Shown piece by piece: positions 27,392 to 35,006 of a stretch of DNA of 64,000 nucleotides (the first letter of the stretch is position 1; every line of letters begins with the position of its first letter). This stretch comes from Pseudomonas delhiensis. GTDB lineage: Bacteria > Pseudomonadota > Gammaproteobacteria > Pseudomonadales > Pseudomonadaceae. The notes under the pieces were generated by a model. It was given only the letters and a program-made list of their open reading frames with translations, was not told the origin of the DNA and did no database searches. The position numbers and the translations under genes were made by a program. The stretch is taken from NCBI RefSeq assembly GCF_900187975.1, contig NZ_FZPC01000022.1, forward strand, positions 1-64,000, given 5' to 3'.

Positions 27392-27811
27392 TCACGCCAT
27401 CGGCTTGTCGTCGACGCGGTCCCGGGCGGCGCGGGCGGCCAGGGCGTCGAAGGCGCCCGCCGTCAGTGCCTCCTCGCCCTGCTCGTCGAGCAGCCGGCGG
27501 AACACCAGGTGCTCCGGGAAGCTGCGGCCGATCAGCGTCAGCAGGCGCAGGCCGCGGTCGGTCAGCTCGAAGTTGTTGCCGGTGCCGCCGTGGTCGCGCG
27601 GCCGGTCCTGGATGAAGCCGCCATCGAACAGCACGCCTTCCAGGTCGCCCGCCACGCGCTTGACGTGGTCGACGCTGCCTTCCAGGGGCTCGCCCCGGGC
27701 GATGCGTTCCTCGGCCACTTCCTCGCCGTACTCGCGGGCCTTGTAGGGTTCGTCGGCGCATTGCTGGGCGTGCAGCAGCAGTTGTTCGATCAGGTCCCAG
27801 TCGTAGCTCAT
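27392..27811 (-). CDS. DUF2513-like winged-helix protein
   Basis: 139 aa from MSYDWDLIEQLLLHAQQ (CAT 27809-27811). The order of elements fits the small DUF2513-type winged-helix family: N-terminal DWDLIEQLLLHAQQ, a middle DHVKRVAGDLEGVLFDGGFIQ resembling a helix-turn-helix, then FELTDRGLRLLTLIG as wing. A Glu/Asp-rich Ala-tail follows. Possible DNA-binding regulator, but no target is clear. It is divergent from the DJ-1 gene (217 bases). Confidence 0.6.
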   Translation of the reverse strand: MSYDWDLIEQLLLHAQQCADEPYKAREYGEEVAEERIARGEPLEGSVDHVKRVAGDLEGVLFDGGFIQDRPRDHGGTGNNFELTDRGLRLLTLIGRSFPEHLVFRRLLDEQGEEALTAGAFDALAARAARDRVDDKPMA

Positions 27812-28028
27812 GGCGTGTCTCCCGCGTGGGTCGATGGCTTGCCGGCGTTCGCCGCCGGTCCTGCCTGTTGCGACTGCCGGGCCGGCCGGGGGTTCGAACG
27901 CACCGAGCAACGGCGCGCCTTTTCCGTTGGGCAATTCTTTCGAACTCGTCGCCGCCAGGGGTTCCAAACCCTGGTGAGTGCCGCGCCGCGAAGCGTGGCC
28001 AGCCACCGTTCAGCGAAGGAGCCCGACC

Positions 28029-28589
28029 ATGAGTACGAACCTGCAAGGCAAGAAGGTCCTGATCATCACCGCCAACGCCGGCATCGAGCGCGACGAGTTG
28101 CTGCGCCCGCTGCAGGCCCTGAAGGAGCAAGGCGCCAGCGTCACCCATGGCAGCGTCGAGGGCGGCGAGGCCCAGACCTGGCTCAAGGACAGCGAGAAGG
28201 ACCTGAAGGTGACCTCCGATGCCCGTCTCCAGGGCCTGAGCGCCGCGGACTACGATGCCCTGGTGATTCCCGGCGGCACGGTGAACGCCGACACCCTGCG
28301 CCAGGATGCCGATGCGCAGCGCCTGGTCCGCGAGTTCTCCGAGGCCGGCAAGACAGTCGCCGCCATCTGCCATGGGCCCTGGCTGCTGATCGACGCCGGC
28401 GTGGTTTCCGGCAAGACGCTGACCTCCTATTCCAGCGTGCGCACCGACCTGGTCAATGCCGGGGCCGACTGGGTGGACGCCGAGGTCATGGTCTGCCCGG
28501 CCCGGGGCTGGACCCTGGTCACCTCGCGCAACCCCGACGACCTGCCGGCCTTCGACGCGGCCATCGGCAAGGCCCTGCAGGCGGCCTGA
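28029..28589 (+). CDS. DJ-1/PfpI family protein (type 1 glutamine amidotransferase-like)
   Basis: 186 aa from ATG 28029 behind a GAAGGAG site. The fold is recognised by VLIITANAGIERDEL, DYDALVIPGG, and the nucleophile elbow AAICHGPWLLIDAG with the reactive Cys, followed by ALTSYSSVRTDLVNAGADWVD-like sequence and VTSRNPDDLPAF. The Glu near residue 20 of the first motif (GIERDEL) is the partner acid. PfpI/YhbO-type proteins act in stress response as deglycases or proteases, though the chemistry is debated. Fits the stress-gene setting of this region. Confidence 0.85.
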   Translation: MSTNLQGKKVLIITANAGIERDELLRPLQALKEQGASVTHGSVEGGEAQTWLKDSEKDLKVTSDARLQGLSAADYDALVIPGGTVNADTLRQDADAQRLVREFSEAGKTVAAICHGPWLLIDAGVVSGKTLTSYSSVRTDLVNAGADWVDAEVMVCPARGWTLVTSRNPDDLPAFDAAIGKALQAA

Positions 28590-28622
28590 CGCCCATTCAC
28601 CGAACAGACGGAGGGACAACAG

Positions 28623-28985
28623 ATGAGTACACCGAACCTGGGCCGCTGGGAGCGGCTGTTCTCGGTGGCCCTGGGCCTGGCCGGCGTGCGCAACGGCTTC
28701 CGTCGCGGCGGCCTGCAGGGCTGGCTGGAAGTGGGCGCCGCGGCGCTGATGCTCAAGCGCGGGCTCAGCGGCCATTGCCAGGTCAAGGCGGCGCTGCTCG
28801 GCCAGCCGGCCGGCCGCCAGGGCAGCGGCACCACCGGCGGCAACGTGCGCAGCGACATCAACCGGTCTCGGAAAAGGCCCGCCAGGTTGGCCAGCACAGC
28901 CACGGCGAGGCACGCAAGTGACCTTGCCCCGGCGCGGTCGGAGGGCCGCGCCGGGCCCTGGGGCTTATTGGGGGGAACCGAATGA
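28623..28985 (+). CDS. Small YgaP/DUF2892-like membrane protein, C-terminus doubtful
   Basis: 120 aa behind GGAGGG. Residues 1-60 (NLGRWERLFSVALGLAGVRNGFRRGG, then GWLEVGAAALMLKRGLSGHC) look like the DUF2892 membrane family: an N-terminal NxG-ERxxR type motif and two short hydrophobic segments. The remaining 60 residues are Arg/Ser/Gly-rich without pattern. In the neighbouring frame from about 28865 the sequence reads VSEKARQVGQHSHGEARK and stops at 28921, which looks more protein-like, so a one-base shift is possible near SDIN. Function unknown; the gene may be co-transcribed with the DJ-1 gene (33-base gap). Confidence 0.55.
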   Translation: MSTPNLGRWERLFSVALGLAGVRNGFRRGGLQGWLEVGAAALMLKRGLSGHCQVKAALLGQPAGRQGSGTTGGNVRSDINRSRKRPARLASTATARHASDLAPARSEGRAGPWGLLGGTE

Positions 28986-29351
28986 AAAAGAAGCTTCATC
29001 CCTGAAGCAAGGCATCTGAACAAAGGAACCAGAAGGATTCTAGGAACAACTCCAGGGCGATGCCACATCCATTGAAAATACTGTTGAAAGCCCTCGCAAG
29101 GCCTTGATACCGCATGCATTTTGCCATGTCGTCGTGCAATTCGCCTGATATCCAGTGGCTATCGTGACGCTATTGCGGGTGGTTTTCCTGCATATAACCG
29201 GGCATTCGGAACACACTTTGCCAAGGTTATATTCAAAATCTCTTCCGGCCGGTTTTCCAACTTGAAACAGCCCGGTGCTTGCCTTAGTTTTCCTTTCCGC
29301 AAACCTGTCGGCGTCTTGCAGAAATCAACCCCTGGAACGTGAAGTCGCCCG
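28986..29351. other. Gene-free low-GC gap
   Basis: 366 bases of visibly lower GC than its surroundings, no supported frame. Probably the promoter region of the small gene at 29352; no box was recognised. Confidence 0.5.
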
Positions 29352-29624
29352 ATGGAAAGATTGCTCTCCCCGCAACAGCAAAAAGAGGCGGTCGATGTCT
29401 ACCTGCGCCTGGTACCCACCCTGGCCAGGGAGATAGAACTTTCACAACTGGCCAGCGATGAAGACCTGGACGCCTATCGACTCAGGAAAGGCTGGGCCGA
29501 ACTTTGTGCGCAAGCCAGGTGCACCGGGCTGGAGCCCTGGCTGTTCGCCCATATGTTGATCGGCACTTCGGCCGCGGAACTGGAAAGACTCAAGGCGTTG
29601 CGCAGACATCTCACTATCCGCTGA
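29352..29624 (+). CDS. Small uncharacterised protein, paralogue A
   Basis: 90 aa, no signal or membrane span. It is strongly similar over its whole length to the protein at 30145-30417: both have LLSPxQQ, a helix ending LAREIELSQL, and the shared block AYRLRKGWAELC followed by GLEPWLFAHMLIGT. The invariant W and two Cys (AELCAQARC) are notable. I recognise no named family. The ribosome site is weak (only GTGAAG upstream). Lower GC flanks. Confidence 0.65.
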   Translation: MERLLSPQQQKEAVDVYLRLVPTLAREIELSQLASDEDLDAYRLRKGWAELCAQARCTGLEPWLFAHMLIGTSAAELERLKALRRHLTIR

Positions 29625-30144
29625 GGCCATCTTCAGCCTTCCTGCCGGCCAGCACTTTCGCCAATGTCGATCGTGCCGCGCCGGCGACTGCGCGCGGCCC
29701 TCGTTGCAGGTGCTCCATGGGAAGGAAGAATGCGGCGAAATGCGCGGGCAGGCGATGCAAAAGGACAAAAGAAGCGCCCCGTCCCTGGGGCCATAAGTAA
29801 GGGGAGTTCGCCCGAATCATTCAGGCAGAGCGCCAGGGGCTGCGCAAGCCATGTTCGAAATATCGAGCCTATAAAGTCGATTCCTGCATATTGCATGAAG
29901 AAGGCGCAGCGGCAGGCCGCATCATGCTGATATCAAGGTAATGCCACCCATCCCGAAATCCGCTGAATACGCGGCCTACGGATAATCCCCCGATTTCCCT
30001 GCTCTGCCTCGTATTCATAATTTCAACCAATACCTTTTTTCGCTTGAGTCATCGTGGTCAGAGGATTACTTTTCCAGTTCTTCCGCAGCACTCTTCCCCG
30101 GCTGTCTTCGGGGCCTTCCCTCCTGTCAGGTTGCTCCCCCCTCC
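29625..30144. other. Gap between the two small paralogues
   Basis: 520 bases. No frame has a credible start or protein-like composition. The part from about 29,940 is AT-richer. A promoter for the second paralogue is expected here but not identified. Confidence 0.5.
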
Positions 30145-30417
30145 ATGCGAACCCTATTGAGTCCCGCGCAGCAGCAGGCTGCGGTGGCGGAGTTTCTTCG
30201 TCGCATCCCTGCCCTGGCGCAGGAGATTAAGCGCTCCCGCCTCGAGGAAAACGAGGACGAACAGGCCTACCGCCTGCGCAAGGGCTGGGCCGAGCTGTGC
30301 ATCCACGCCCGCTGCATGGGCATGGAGCCCTGGCTGTTCGCCCACCTGCTGATCGGCACACCGGCCGAGCAGATAGAGCGCCTGAAGACTTCGCACAACC
30401 CGCTGCAGCCCGACTGA
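30145..30417 (+). CDS. Small uncharacterised protein, paralogue B
   Basis: 90 aa, same length as paralogue A 520 bases upstream. Shared block: AYRLRKGWAELC, then GMEPWLFAHLLIGT; the two Cys are kept (AELCIHARC). It is more charged in the middle (KRSRLEENEDEQ). There is no clear ribosome site directly before the ATG, as in paralogue A, so expression may need special initiation. Function unknown. Confidence 0.65.
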   Translation: MRTLLSPAQQQAAVAEFLRRIPALAQEIKRSRLEENEDEQAYRLRKGWAELCIHARCMGMEPWLFAHLLIGTPAEQIERLKTSHNPLQPD

Positions 30418-30432
30418 ACCGGCCGTTCCCGC

Positions 30433-30657
30433 TCACTCGCCCTGTTCCGTCGAGCCGGGCGGCTGGGCCAGGCCGCGGGGCCCGGCGATGCCCCAGATGG
30501 CCAGGCCCAGCACCGGGAAAATGGCGATCAGCAGCGCCCACAGGGCCTTGGCGTTCACGCCCTTGTCGCTGCGGAACACGCTGACGATAGCCCACAGGTC
30601 CAGCAGCACGATGATCACTGCGGCGGCGATCAGCATCAGGGATACGAACGTGGTCAT
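30433..30657 (-). CDS. Small membrane protein with PLDc_N-type domain
   Basis: 74 aa from CAT 30655-30657 behind GGAGGTGCGCC, an excellent ribosome site. Two membrane helices (about 4-24 and 42-60) with LDLWAIVSVFRSD between, and the AKALWALLIAIFPVLGLAIWGIAGPRG motif typical of the N-terminal domain of cardiolipin synthases found as a separate small protein. No catalytic part. A cardiolipin synthase gene lacking this N-terminal domain is found at 51092, so a functional link is imaginable. Confidence 0.8.
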   Translation of the reverse strand: MTTFVSLMLIAAAVIIVLLDLWAIVSVFRSDKGVNAKALWALLIAIFPVLGLAIWGIAGPRGLAQPPGSTEQGE

Positions 30658-30850
30658 GGCGCACCTCCTCGGCTCGTTCGATGTCTGCGGTGGGCCGGCC
30701 CGCGCGGCCAAGGTTCCATCGCCTGGACCGGCGCCGCGGCGACCTACCGTTCGTCCCGGTGGCTGAACGTGGCCACCGCCCCCCCAGTCCTCCGAGAGAC
30801 CGCCGGCCGCATGCCCGCGGGCATCCACCGACCGACAGGAGGACTGGCAC

Positions 30851-31189
30851 ATGGGTTGGAACGACCATCGGGACGCCGCGTTCACGGCTGCGCTGCGGCA
30901 ACTGTTCGCCCAGGGCAGCCTGGAGCCGGACAGCCGCGAGGAGATACTCGCCCGCTACATCCTCGAACACGGTTTCGCCGCGCTGTCCGAGGAGCAGCAG
31001 CAACGCTTCCGCGACGAGTTGCTGCCGCGGCTCAAGGAGGTGTCCGGGGCCACCGTCCTGCCGATGGACATCCCCCTGCAGGAAACCACGCCGCCGCCCG
31101 CCGGCGGCATCAACGACCCGGGCAACGAGGACCCCGGCTCGCTGCTGGAAAGCGAACGGCCGGACGACCCCACCAAACATTCCCGCTGA
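30851..31189 (+). CDS. Hypothetical acidic protein
   Basis: 112 aa behind a good AGGAGG site at about 30836. No signal or membrane helix. The N-terminal half is helical (AAFTAALRQLFAQGSLEPDSREEIL, YILEHGFAALSEEQQQRFRDELLPRL), the C-terminal half is Pro/Gly/Asp-rich and likely disordered (PPPAGGINDPGNEDPGS). No family recognised. It is 30 bases before the Yip1-like gene, so probably in one operon. Confidence 0.65.
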   Translation: MGWNDHRDAAFTAALRQLFAQGSLEPDSREEILARYILEHGFAALSEEQQQRFRDELLPRLKEVSGATVLPMDIPLQETTPPPAGGINDPGNEDPGSLLESERPDDPTKHSR

Positions 31190-31219
31190 CGGCCCGCCGC
31201 AACGGAAGGAGGCTCATCG

Positions 31220-31828
31220 ATGATCCCGTTCACGACCCTGCTGACCCAACCGAAACATGCCTGGGGCGACCTCAGCGCCAGCGTCGACCGCCACCCGCGG
31301 GCCTTCGTGCCGCTGTGGCTGGCCTTGCCGCTGATCCCGGCGGTCTGCCTGTTCATCGGCACCACCCAGGTGGGCTGGCAACTGCCGGGCAACGACCAGG
31401 TGCAATACCTGAGCGCCAGCAGCGGGGCGCTGCTGGCGCTGTGGTGCTACCTGGGCTTTCTCTGCGGGGTGGTGATCATGGCCTACCTGGTGCGCTGGGT
31501 GCTGTTCCGCACCGAGAGCCGGCCGGACATCGGCCGCAGCATGGCCTTCACCACCACCATCGCCGTGCCGCTGATGCTGGCCGGGGTGGTGGCGCTGGTG
31601 CCCTACCGCTGGGTGATGCTGCTCGCCGCGGCGCTGGCCACGGCCTGCTCGGCCTTCCTGCTGTTCAGCGGGCTGCCGGTGTTCATGCACCTGCGTCGGC
31701 GCTCGGCGGTGTTCTACGCCTCGTGCATCCTCGGCTTCGGCTTCCTGGCGCTACTGACCACGGCCTTCGCCTTCCTGGAACTCTGGGGGCAGAGCATGGC
31801 CGGCAGCGGCGAATACCTGGAGCAGTGA
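31220..31828 (+). CDS. Yip1-domain integral membrane protein
   Basis: 202 aa behind AAGGAGG. Five or so membrane helices; the Yip1 hallmarks are an N-terminal TLLTQPKHAWGDL (the P-x-x-W entry), then LPLIPAVCLFIGTT and ALLALWCYLGFLCGVVIMAYLV. Bacterial Yip1 proteins have no agreed role. It follows the 112-aa gene. Its last 78 bases overlap a convergent small gene on the other strand. Confidence 0.8.
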   Translation: MIPFTTLLTQPKHAWGDLSASVDRHPRAFVPLWLALPLIPAVCLFIGTTQVGWQLPGNDQVQYLSASSGALLALWCYLGFLCGVVIMAYLVRWVLFRTESRPDIGRSMAFTTTIAVPLMLAGVVALVPYRWVMLLAAALATACSAFLLFSGLPVFMHLRRRSAVFYASCILGFGFLALLTTAFAFLELWGQSMAGSGEYLEQ

Positions 31829-31987
31829 GTGCGGCGGCGGCAGCGGCTCCTCCGGGGGTTGCCGCATGGGCACTTCCTCGGGGAACTCCTCGGGCACCTG
31901 GCTTTCCCGGTCGGGAAGCGTCGGCGGCTGCTCGGGCTGGGGCCGCTGGAGCTGGATGAGCCGCTGGAGCTGGATGAAAGGGACCAT
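31751..31987 (-). CDS. Small Pro/Gln/Glu-rich protein overlapping the yip1 3' end
   Basis: 78 aa from ATG 31987 with a perfect AGGAGG six bases before it. The sequence is simple: an IQLQR pair (IQLQRLIQLQR), then Pro/Glu-rich spacers (EQPPTLP, VPEEFPEEVP, PPEEPLPPP). It lies 52 bases after the histidine kinase gene on the same strand and overlaps the convergent membrane-protein gene by 78 bases. The ribosome site and shared direction support a real gene; no family recognised. Confidence 0.5.
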   Translation of the reverse strand: MVPFIQLQRLIQLQRPQPEQPPTLPDRESQVPEEFPEEVPMRQPPEEPLPPPHSLLQVFAAAGHALPPEFQEGEGRGQ

Positions 31988-32039
31988 GGCGTACCTCCTG
32001 GGCAAGGGTGGCTGTCACCCTTGCTTTGGAAGCGCCGCG

Positions 32040-34007
32040 TCAGTTTGGTTCGGTTTTTCCGGCCTCGGCCTGCACCTCCACCAGCAGCGCCAGCAACTGC
32101 TCGCGGTCGAAGGGCTTGGCCAGGCGCCGCAGTGACGCGGGGCAGCCTTCCAGGCGTGCCGGGTAGCCGGTCATCAGCACGCAGCACAGCGTCGGGAGCG
32201 CCTGCCGGGCGCGCTGGATCAGCTGCATGCCGTCCAGGTCGGGCATCGCGTAGTCGGTCAGCAGCAGGTCGAACGCCTCCCCCTCCTTCGCCAGCAGCTC
32301 CAGCGCATGCTGCGAGGAGTCGGCGCGGCGCACTTCGCAGCCCAGCTCCAGCAGCAGGGCCGCGGTGCCGGTCAGCACCAGCGGGTCGTCGTCGACGATG
32401 AGCACGCTCAGTTCCACCCTTTCCGGCATAGCCGCCTGGGCCGCAATTTCCTGGGCGTCCTCTTCGCCGTCCACCGCGGGGAGCACCGCCGGCAGCCAGA
32501 TTTCCGCGGTGGTGCCCTGCCCCGGCGCGCTGTGCAGCATCAGCGCGCCGCCCTGCTGCTGGGCGATGCCATGGACGATGGACAAGCCCAGGCCGGTGCC
32601 CTTGCCGGTGGCCTTGGTGGTGTAGAAGGGCTCCGCCGCCCGGCGCAGGGTCTCGGCATCCATGCCCTGCCCCGTGTCGGAGATCGCCAGGCACACGTAG
32701 TCGCCGCCGGCCAGGTTGGTGCGCTGGCCGTCCAGCAGCGTCTCGTTGCGCGCCGAGATGGTGATGGCGCCGCCCTGGGGCATGGCGTCGCGGGCGTTGG
32801 TCGCCAGGTTGATGATCGACAGCTCCAGCTGGTTCTGGTCGCTCATCATCCGGTTCAGGTGCAGGGGGAAACGCGTCTCGATGGTGATGGTCGGCCCCAG
32901 CGAGCTGAGCAGCAGCTCGCTCATGTCCTGCAGCAGCGTCGGCAGCTCGATCGGCTGCGGGAACAGCCGCTGCTTGCGGGCGAAGGCGAGCATCCGCTGC
33001 GTCAGCTGGGCGCCGCGGCGGGTGGCCTCCAGGGCGTTGCGCCAGATGTCCTGGACGCGCTCGGCGTCGGCCGGCAGGTGCCGGTGCAGCAGTTGCAGGC
33101 CGCCGATGATCACCGTGAGCAGGTTGTTGAAGTCGTGGGCGACGCCGCCGGTGAGCTGCCCCAGGGACTCCATCTTCTGCGACTGGATCAGCTCGTTGCG
33201 CGCCCGCTCCAGCTCCTCCTGGGCGTAGCGCTTGTCGGTGATGTCGCGGGTGATCTTGGCGAAGCCCAGCAGAGTGCCCGCGTCGTCGTGGACCGGGTCG
33301 ATCACCAGGTTGGCCCAGAAGCGGCTGCCATCCTTGCGCACCTGCAGCCCTTCCTCCTCGTAGCGCCCCTCGGCCAGGGCGATGTTCAGGCTGCGCTCGG
33401 GTACGCCGTCGTTGCAATCCTCGACGGTGTAGAAGCAGGAGAAATGCCGGCCGATGATCTCCTCGGGGCGGTAGCCCTTGATCCGCTGCGCCCCGGAGTT
33501 CCAGCTGGCCACCCGGCCGTCCGGCTCGAGCATGTACAGCGCGTAGTCGGACACGCCGTTGACCAGCAGGCGGAACTGTTCCTCGCTGCGGCGCAGCGCC
33601 TGCTCGGTCTCGTGCTGGGCGGTGCGGTCGCGGGTGATCTTCACGTAGCCCAGCAGCTCGCCGCTGTCGTCGCGCACCGCGTCCATCACCACGTGGGCCC
33701 AGAAGGTCGAGCCGTCGCGGTGCAGCCGCCAGCCCTCGCTTTCGTAGCGCCCCTCGCGAGCCGCGGTGGCCAGCGCCCGCTCGGGCAGCCCCGCCTCGCG
33801 GTCGGCGGGCAGGTAGAAACAGGAGAAATGCCGGCCGATGATCTCGCGGGCCTCGTAGCCCTTGAGCCGTTGTGCCCCGGAACTCCAGCTGCCGACCAGG
33901 CCGTTGGGGTCGAGCATGTAGATGGCGTAGTCCGTCACCGCCTCCATCAGCAACCGATAGCGGGCGTCCTCCACCAGTTGCGCGTTGCTGGCGATCGTTC
34001 CTGACAT
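32040..34007 (-). CDS. PAS-PAS hybrid sensor histidine kinase
   Basis: 655 aa from ATG 34007 behind GGAGGAACGCC; the upstream part of the frame is unlikely coding. Two PAS domains (about 15-135 and 140-262) are so alike (SGAQRLKG versus SGAQRIKG, both with EIIGRHFSCFY) that they come from an internal duplication. HisKA with phospho-His291 (GGVAHDFNNLL), ATPase with N-box NLATNARDAM, SDTGQGMD and GKGTGLGLSIV, and a C-terminal receiver with IVDDD and acceptor Asp585 (LLTDYAMPD). There is no membrane span, so it senses a cytoplasmic signal, with the PAS pair possibly binding a cofactor. No separate response regulator is adjacent. Confidence 0.9.
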   Translation of the reverse strand: MSGTIASNAQLVEDARYRLLMEAVTDYAIYMLDPNGLVGSWSSGAQRLKGYEAREIIGRHFSCFYLPADREAGLPERALATAAREGRYESEGWRLHRDGSTFWAHVVMDAVRDDSGELLGYVKITRDRTAQHETEQALRRSEEQFRLLVNGVSDYALYMLEPDGRVASWNSGAQRIKGYRPEEIIGRHFSCFYTVEDCNDGVPERSLNIALAEGRYEEEGLQVRKDGSRFWANLVIDPVHDDAGTLLGFAKITRDITDKRYAQEELERARNELIQSQKMESLGQLTGGVAHDFNNLLTVIIGGLQLLHRHLPADAERVQDIWRNALEATRRGAQLTQRMLAFARKQRLFPQPIELPTLLQDMSELLLSSLGPTITIETRFPLHLNRMMSDQNQLELSIINLATNARDAMPQGGAITISARNETLLDGQRTNLAGGDYVCLAISDTGQGMDAETLRRAAEPFYTTKATGKGTGLGLSIVHGIAQQQGGALMLHSAPGQGTTAEIWLPAVLPAVDGEEDAQEIAAQAAMPERVELSVLIVDDDPLVLTGTAALLLELGCEVRRADSSQHALELLAKEGEAFDLLLTDYAMPDLDGMQLIQRARQALPTLCCVLMTGYPARLEGCPASLRRLAKPFDREQLLALLVEVQAEAGKTEPN

Positions 34008-34250
34008 GGCGTTCCTCCACCGAATCGCTTCAGCAAAGCACAGCTTCGCGGGGCGCACCTCATCGGCCGCCAAAAGGGGCCCGCCGGGTGGAAAGTCTGA
34101 ACCCGCCCCGCCAGGCCCCGTCAACCCTGTGGGCCCCATGCCCCGGGGCCATCTCACAGACCGGCAGCACCTGCGGATGGTCCAGGGCCCGGCCCCGGCG
34201 CCCCCCTCCAGGTGACGGCGGCCGCCGGGGCGGCCCCGCCCCGGCCCGCG

Positions 34251-35006
34251 TCAGCCCAGCACCAGGCGGTTGGCGCGCTCGCCCACCACCATCTCGGTGA
34301 TCCAGCGCACCAGGATGTCGGTATAGGCGTCCTGGGCCAGCTCGGTGCTCAGCGCATGATCGGCCGCGTCGATGATCCGGTGCGTCAGCGAGTGGGTCTG
34401 CTGGAAGGCGGCCCGGTAGCTGAGGATGGTCGCGCGGGGGATGAAGTCGTCGTGCTCCGACTGCACCAGCAGCACGTCGCCGGTGAAGGCGGCGCAGGCG
34501 CGCAGGGCGCGGTTGCTCGCCGCCGGCACGCGGCTGGAGCGGTAGGCCATCAGGTCGTCCCGCGGCAGCTCGCGCTTGGGCCGGTCCCAGTCCTCGTCGC
34601 GGTACAGCGCCGGCACGCGCAGGGCCAGCCAGCGGATCTTGCGCAGCTCGCTGAGGATGCAGGCGAGGTAGCCGCCATAGCTGGTGCCGACCACGGCGAT
34701 GGCCCCGGGGTCGATCTGCGGGTGCGCGGCCAGGCGGTCGTAGGCGGCCAGCAGGTCGCGCAGGTTGTGCTCGCGGGTGATCCACTCGCGCTGGCGCTCC
34801 TCGGCGCCGTGCCCGCGCAGGTCGAAGGTCAGGCACACGCAGCCCAGGCCGGCGATGCCGCGGGCGCGCCTGAGGTCGCGCTGCTGGCTGCCGCCCCAGC
34901 CGTGCACGAAGAGCACGCCGGGCACATGGGTACGCGGGCTGAGGAAGTTGCCCTGCAGGCGCAGGGAGTCGACGTTGATGTCGATGCGCTCGTCATAAGG
35001 CGTCAT
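34251..35006 (-). CDS. Alpha/beta hydrolase
   Basis: 251 aa from ATG 35006 (GGAGG in front), overlapping the upstream gene stop by ATGA, so translationally coupled. Fold markers: GVLFVHGWGGSQQRDL, nucleophile elbow VVGTSYGGYLA (Ser), acid in LLVQSEHDDFIP, and His in DAADHAL. The N-terminal RLQGNFLSP is typical of prolyl-oligopeptidase/dienelactone-like serine hydrolases (FrsA/YcjY neighbours). Cytosolic. Substrate unknown; the coupling to a DUF3182 protein suggests a shared pathway. Confidence 0.85.
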   Translation of the reverse strand: MTPYDERIDINVDSLRLQGNFLSPRTHVPGVLFVHGWGGSQQRDLRRARGIAGLGCVCLTFDLRGHGAEERQREWITREHNLRDLLAAYDRLAAHPQIDPGAIAVVGTSYGGYLACILSELRKIRWLALRVPALYRDEDWDRPKRELPRDDLMAYRSSRVPAASNRALRACAAFTGDVLLVQSEHDDFIPRATILSYRAAFQQTHSLTHRIIDAADHALSTELAQDAYTDILVRWITEMVVGERANRLVLG

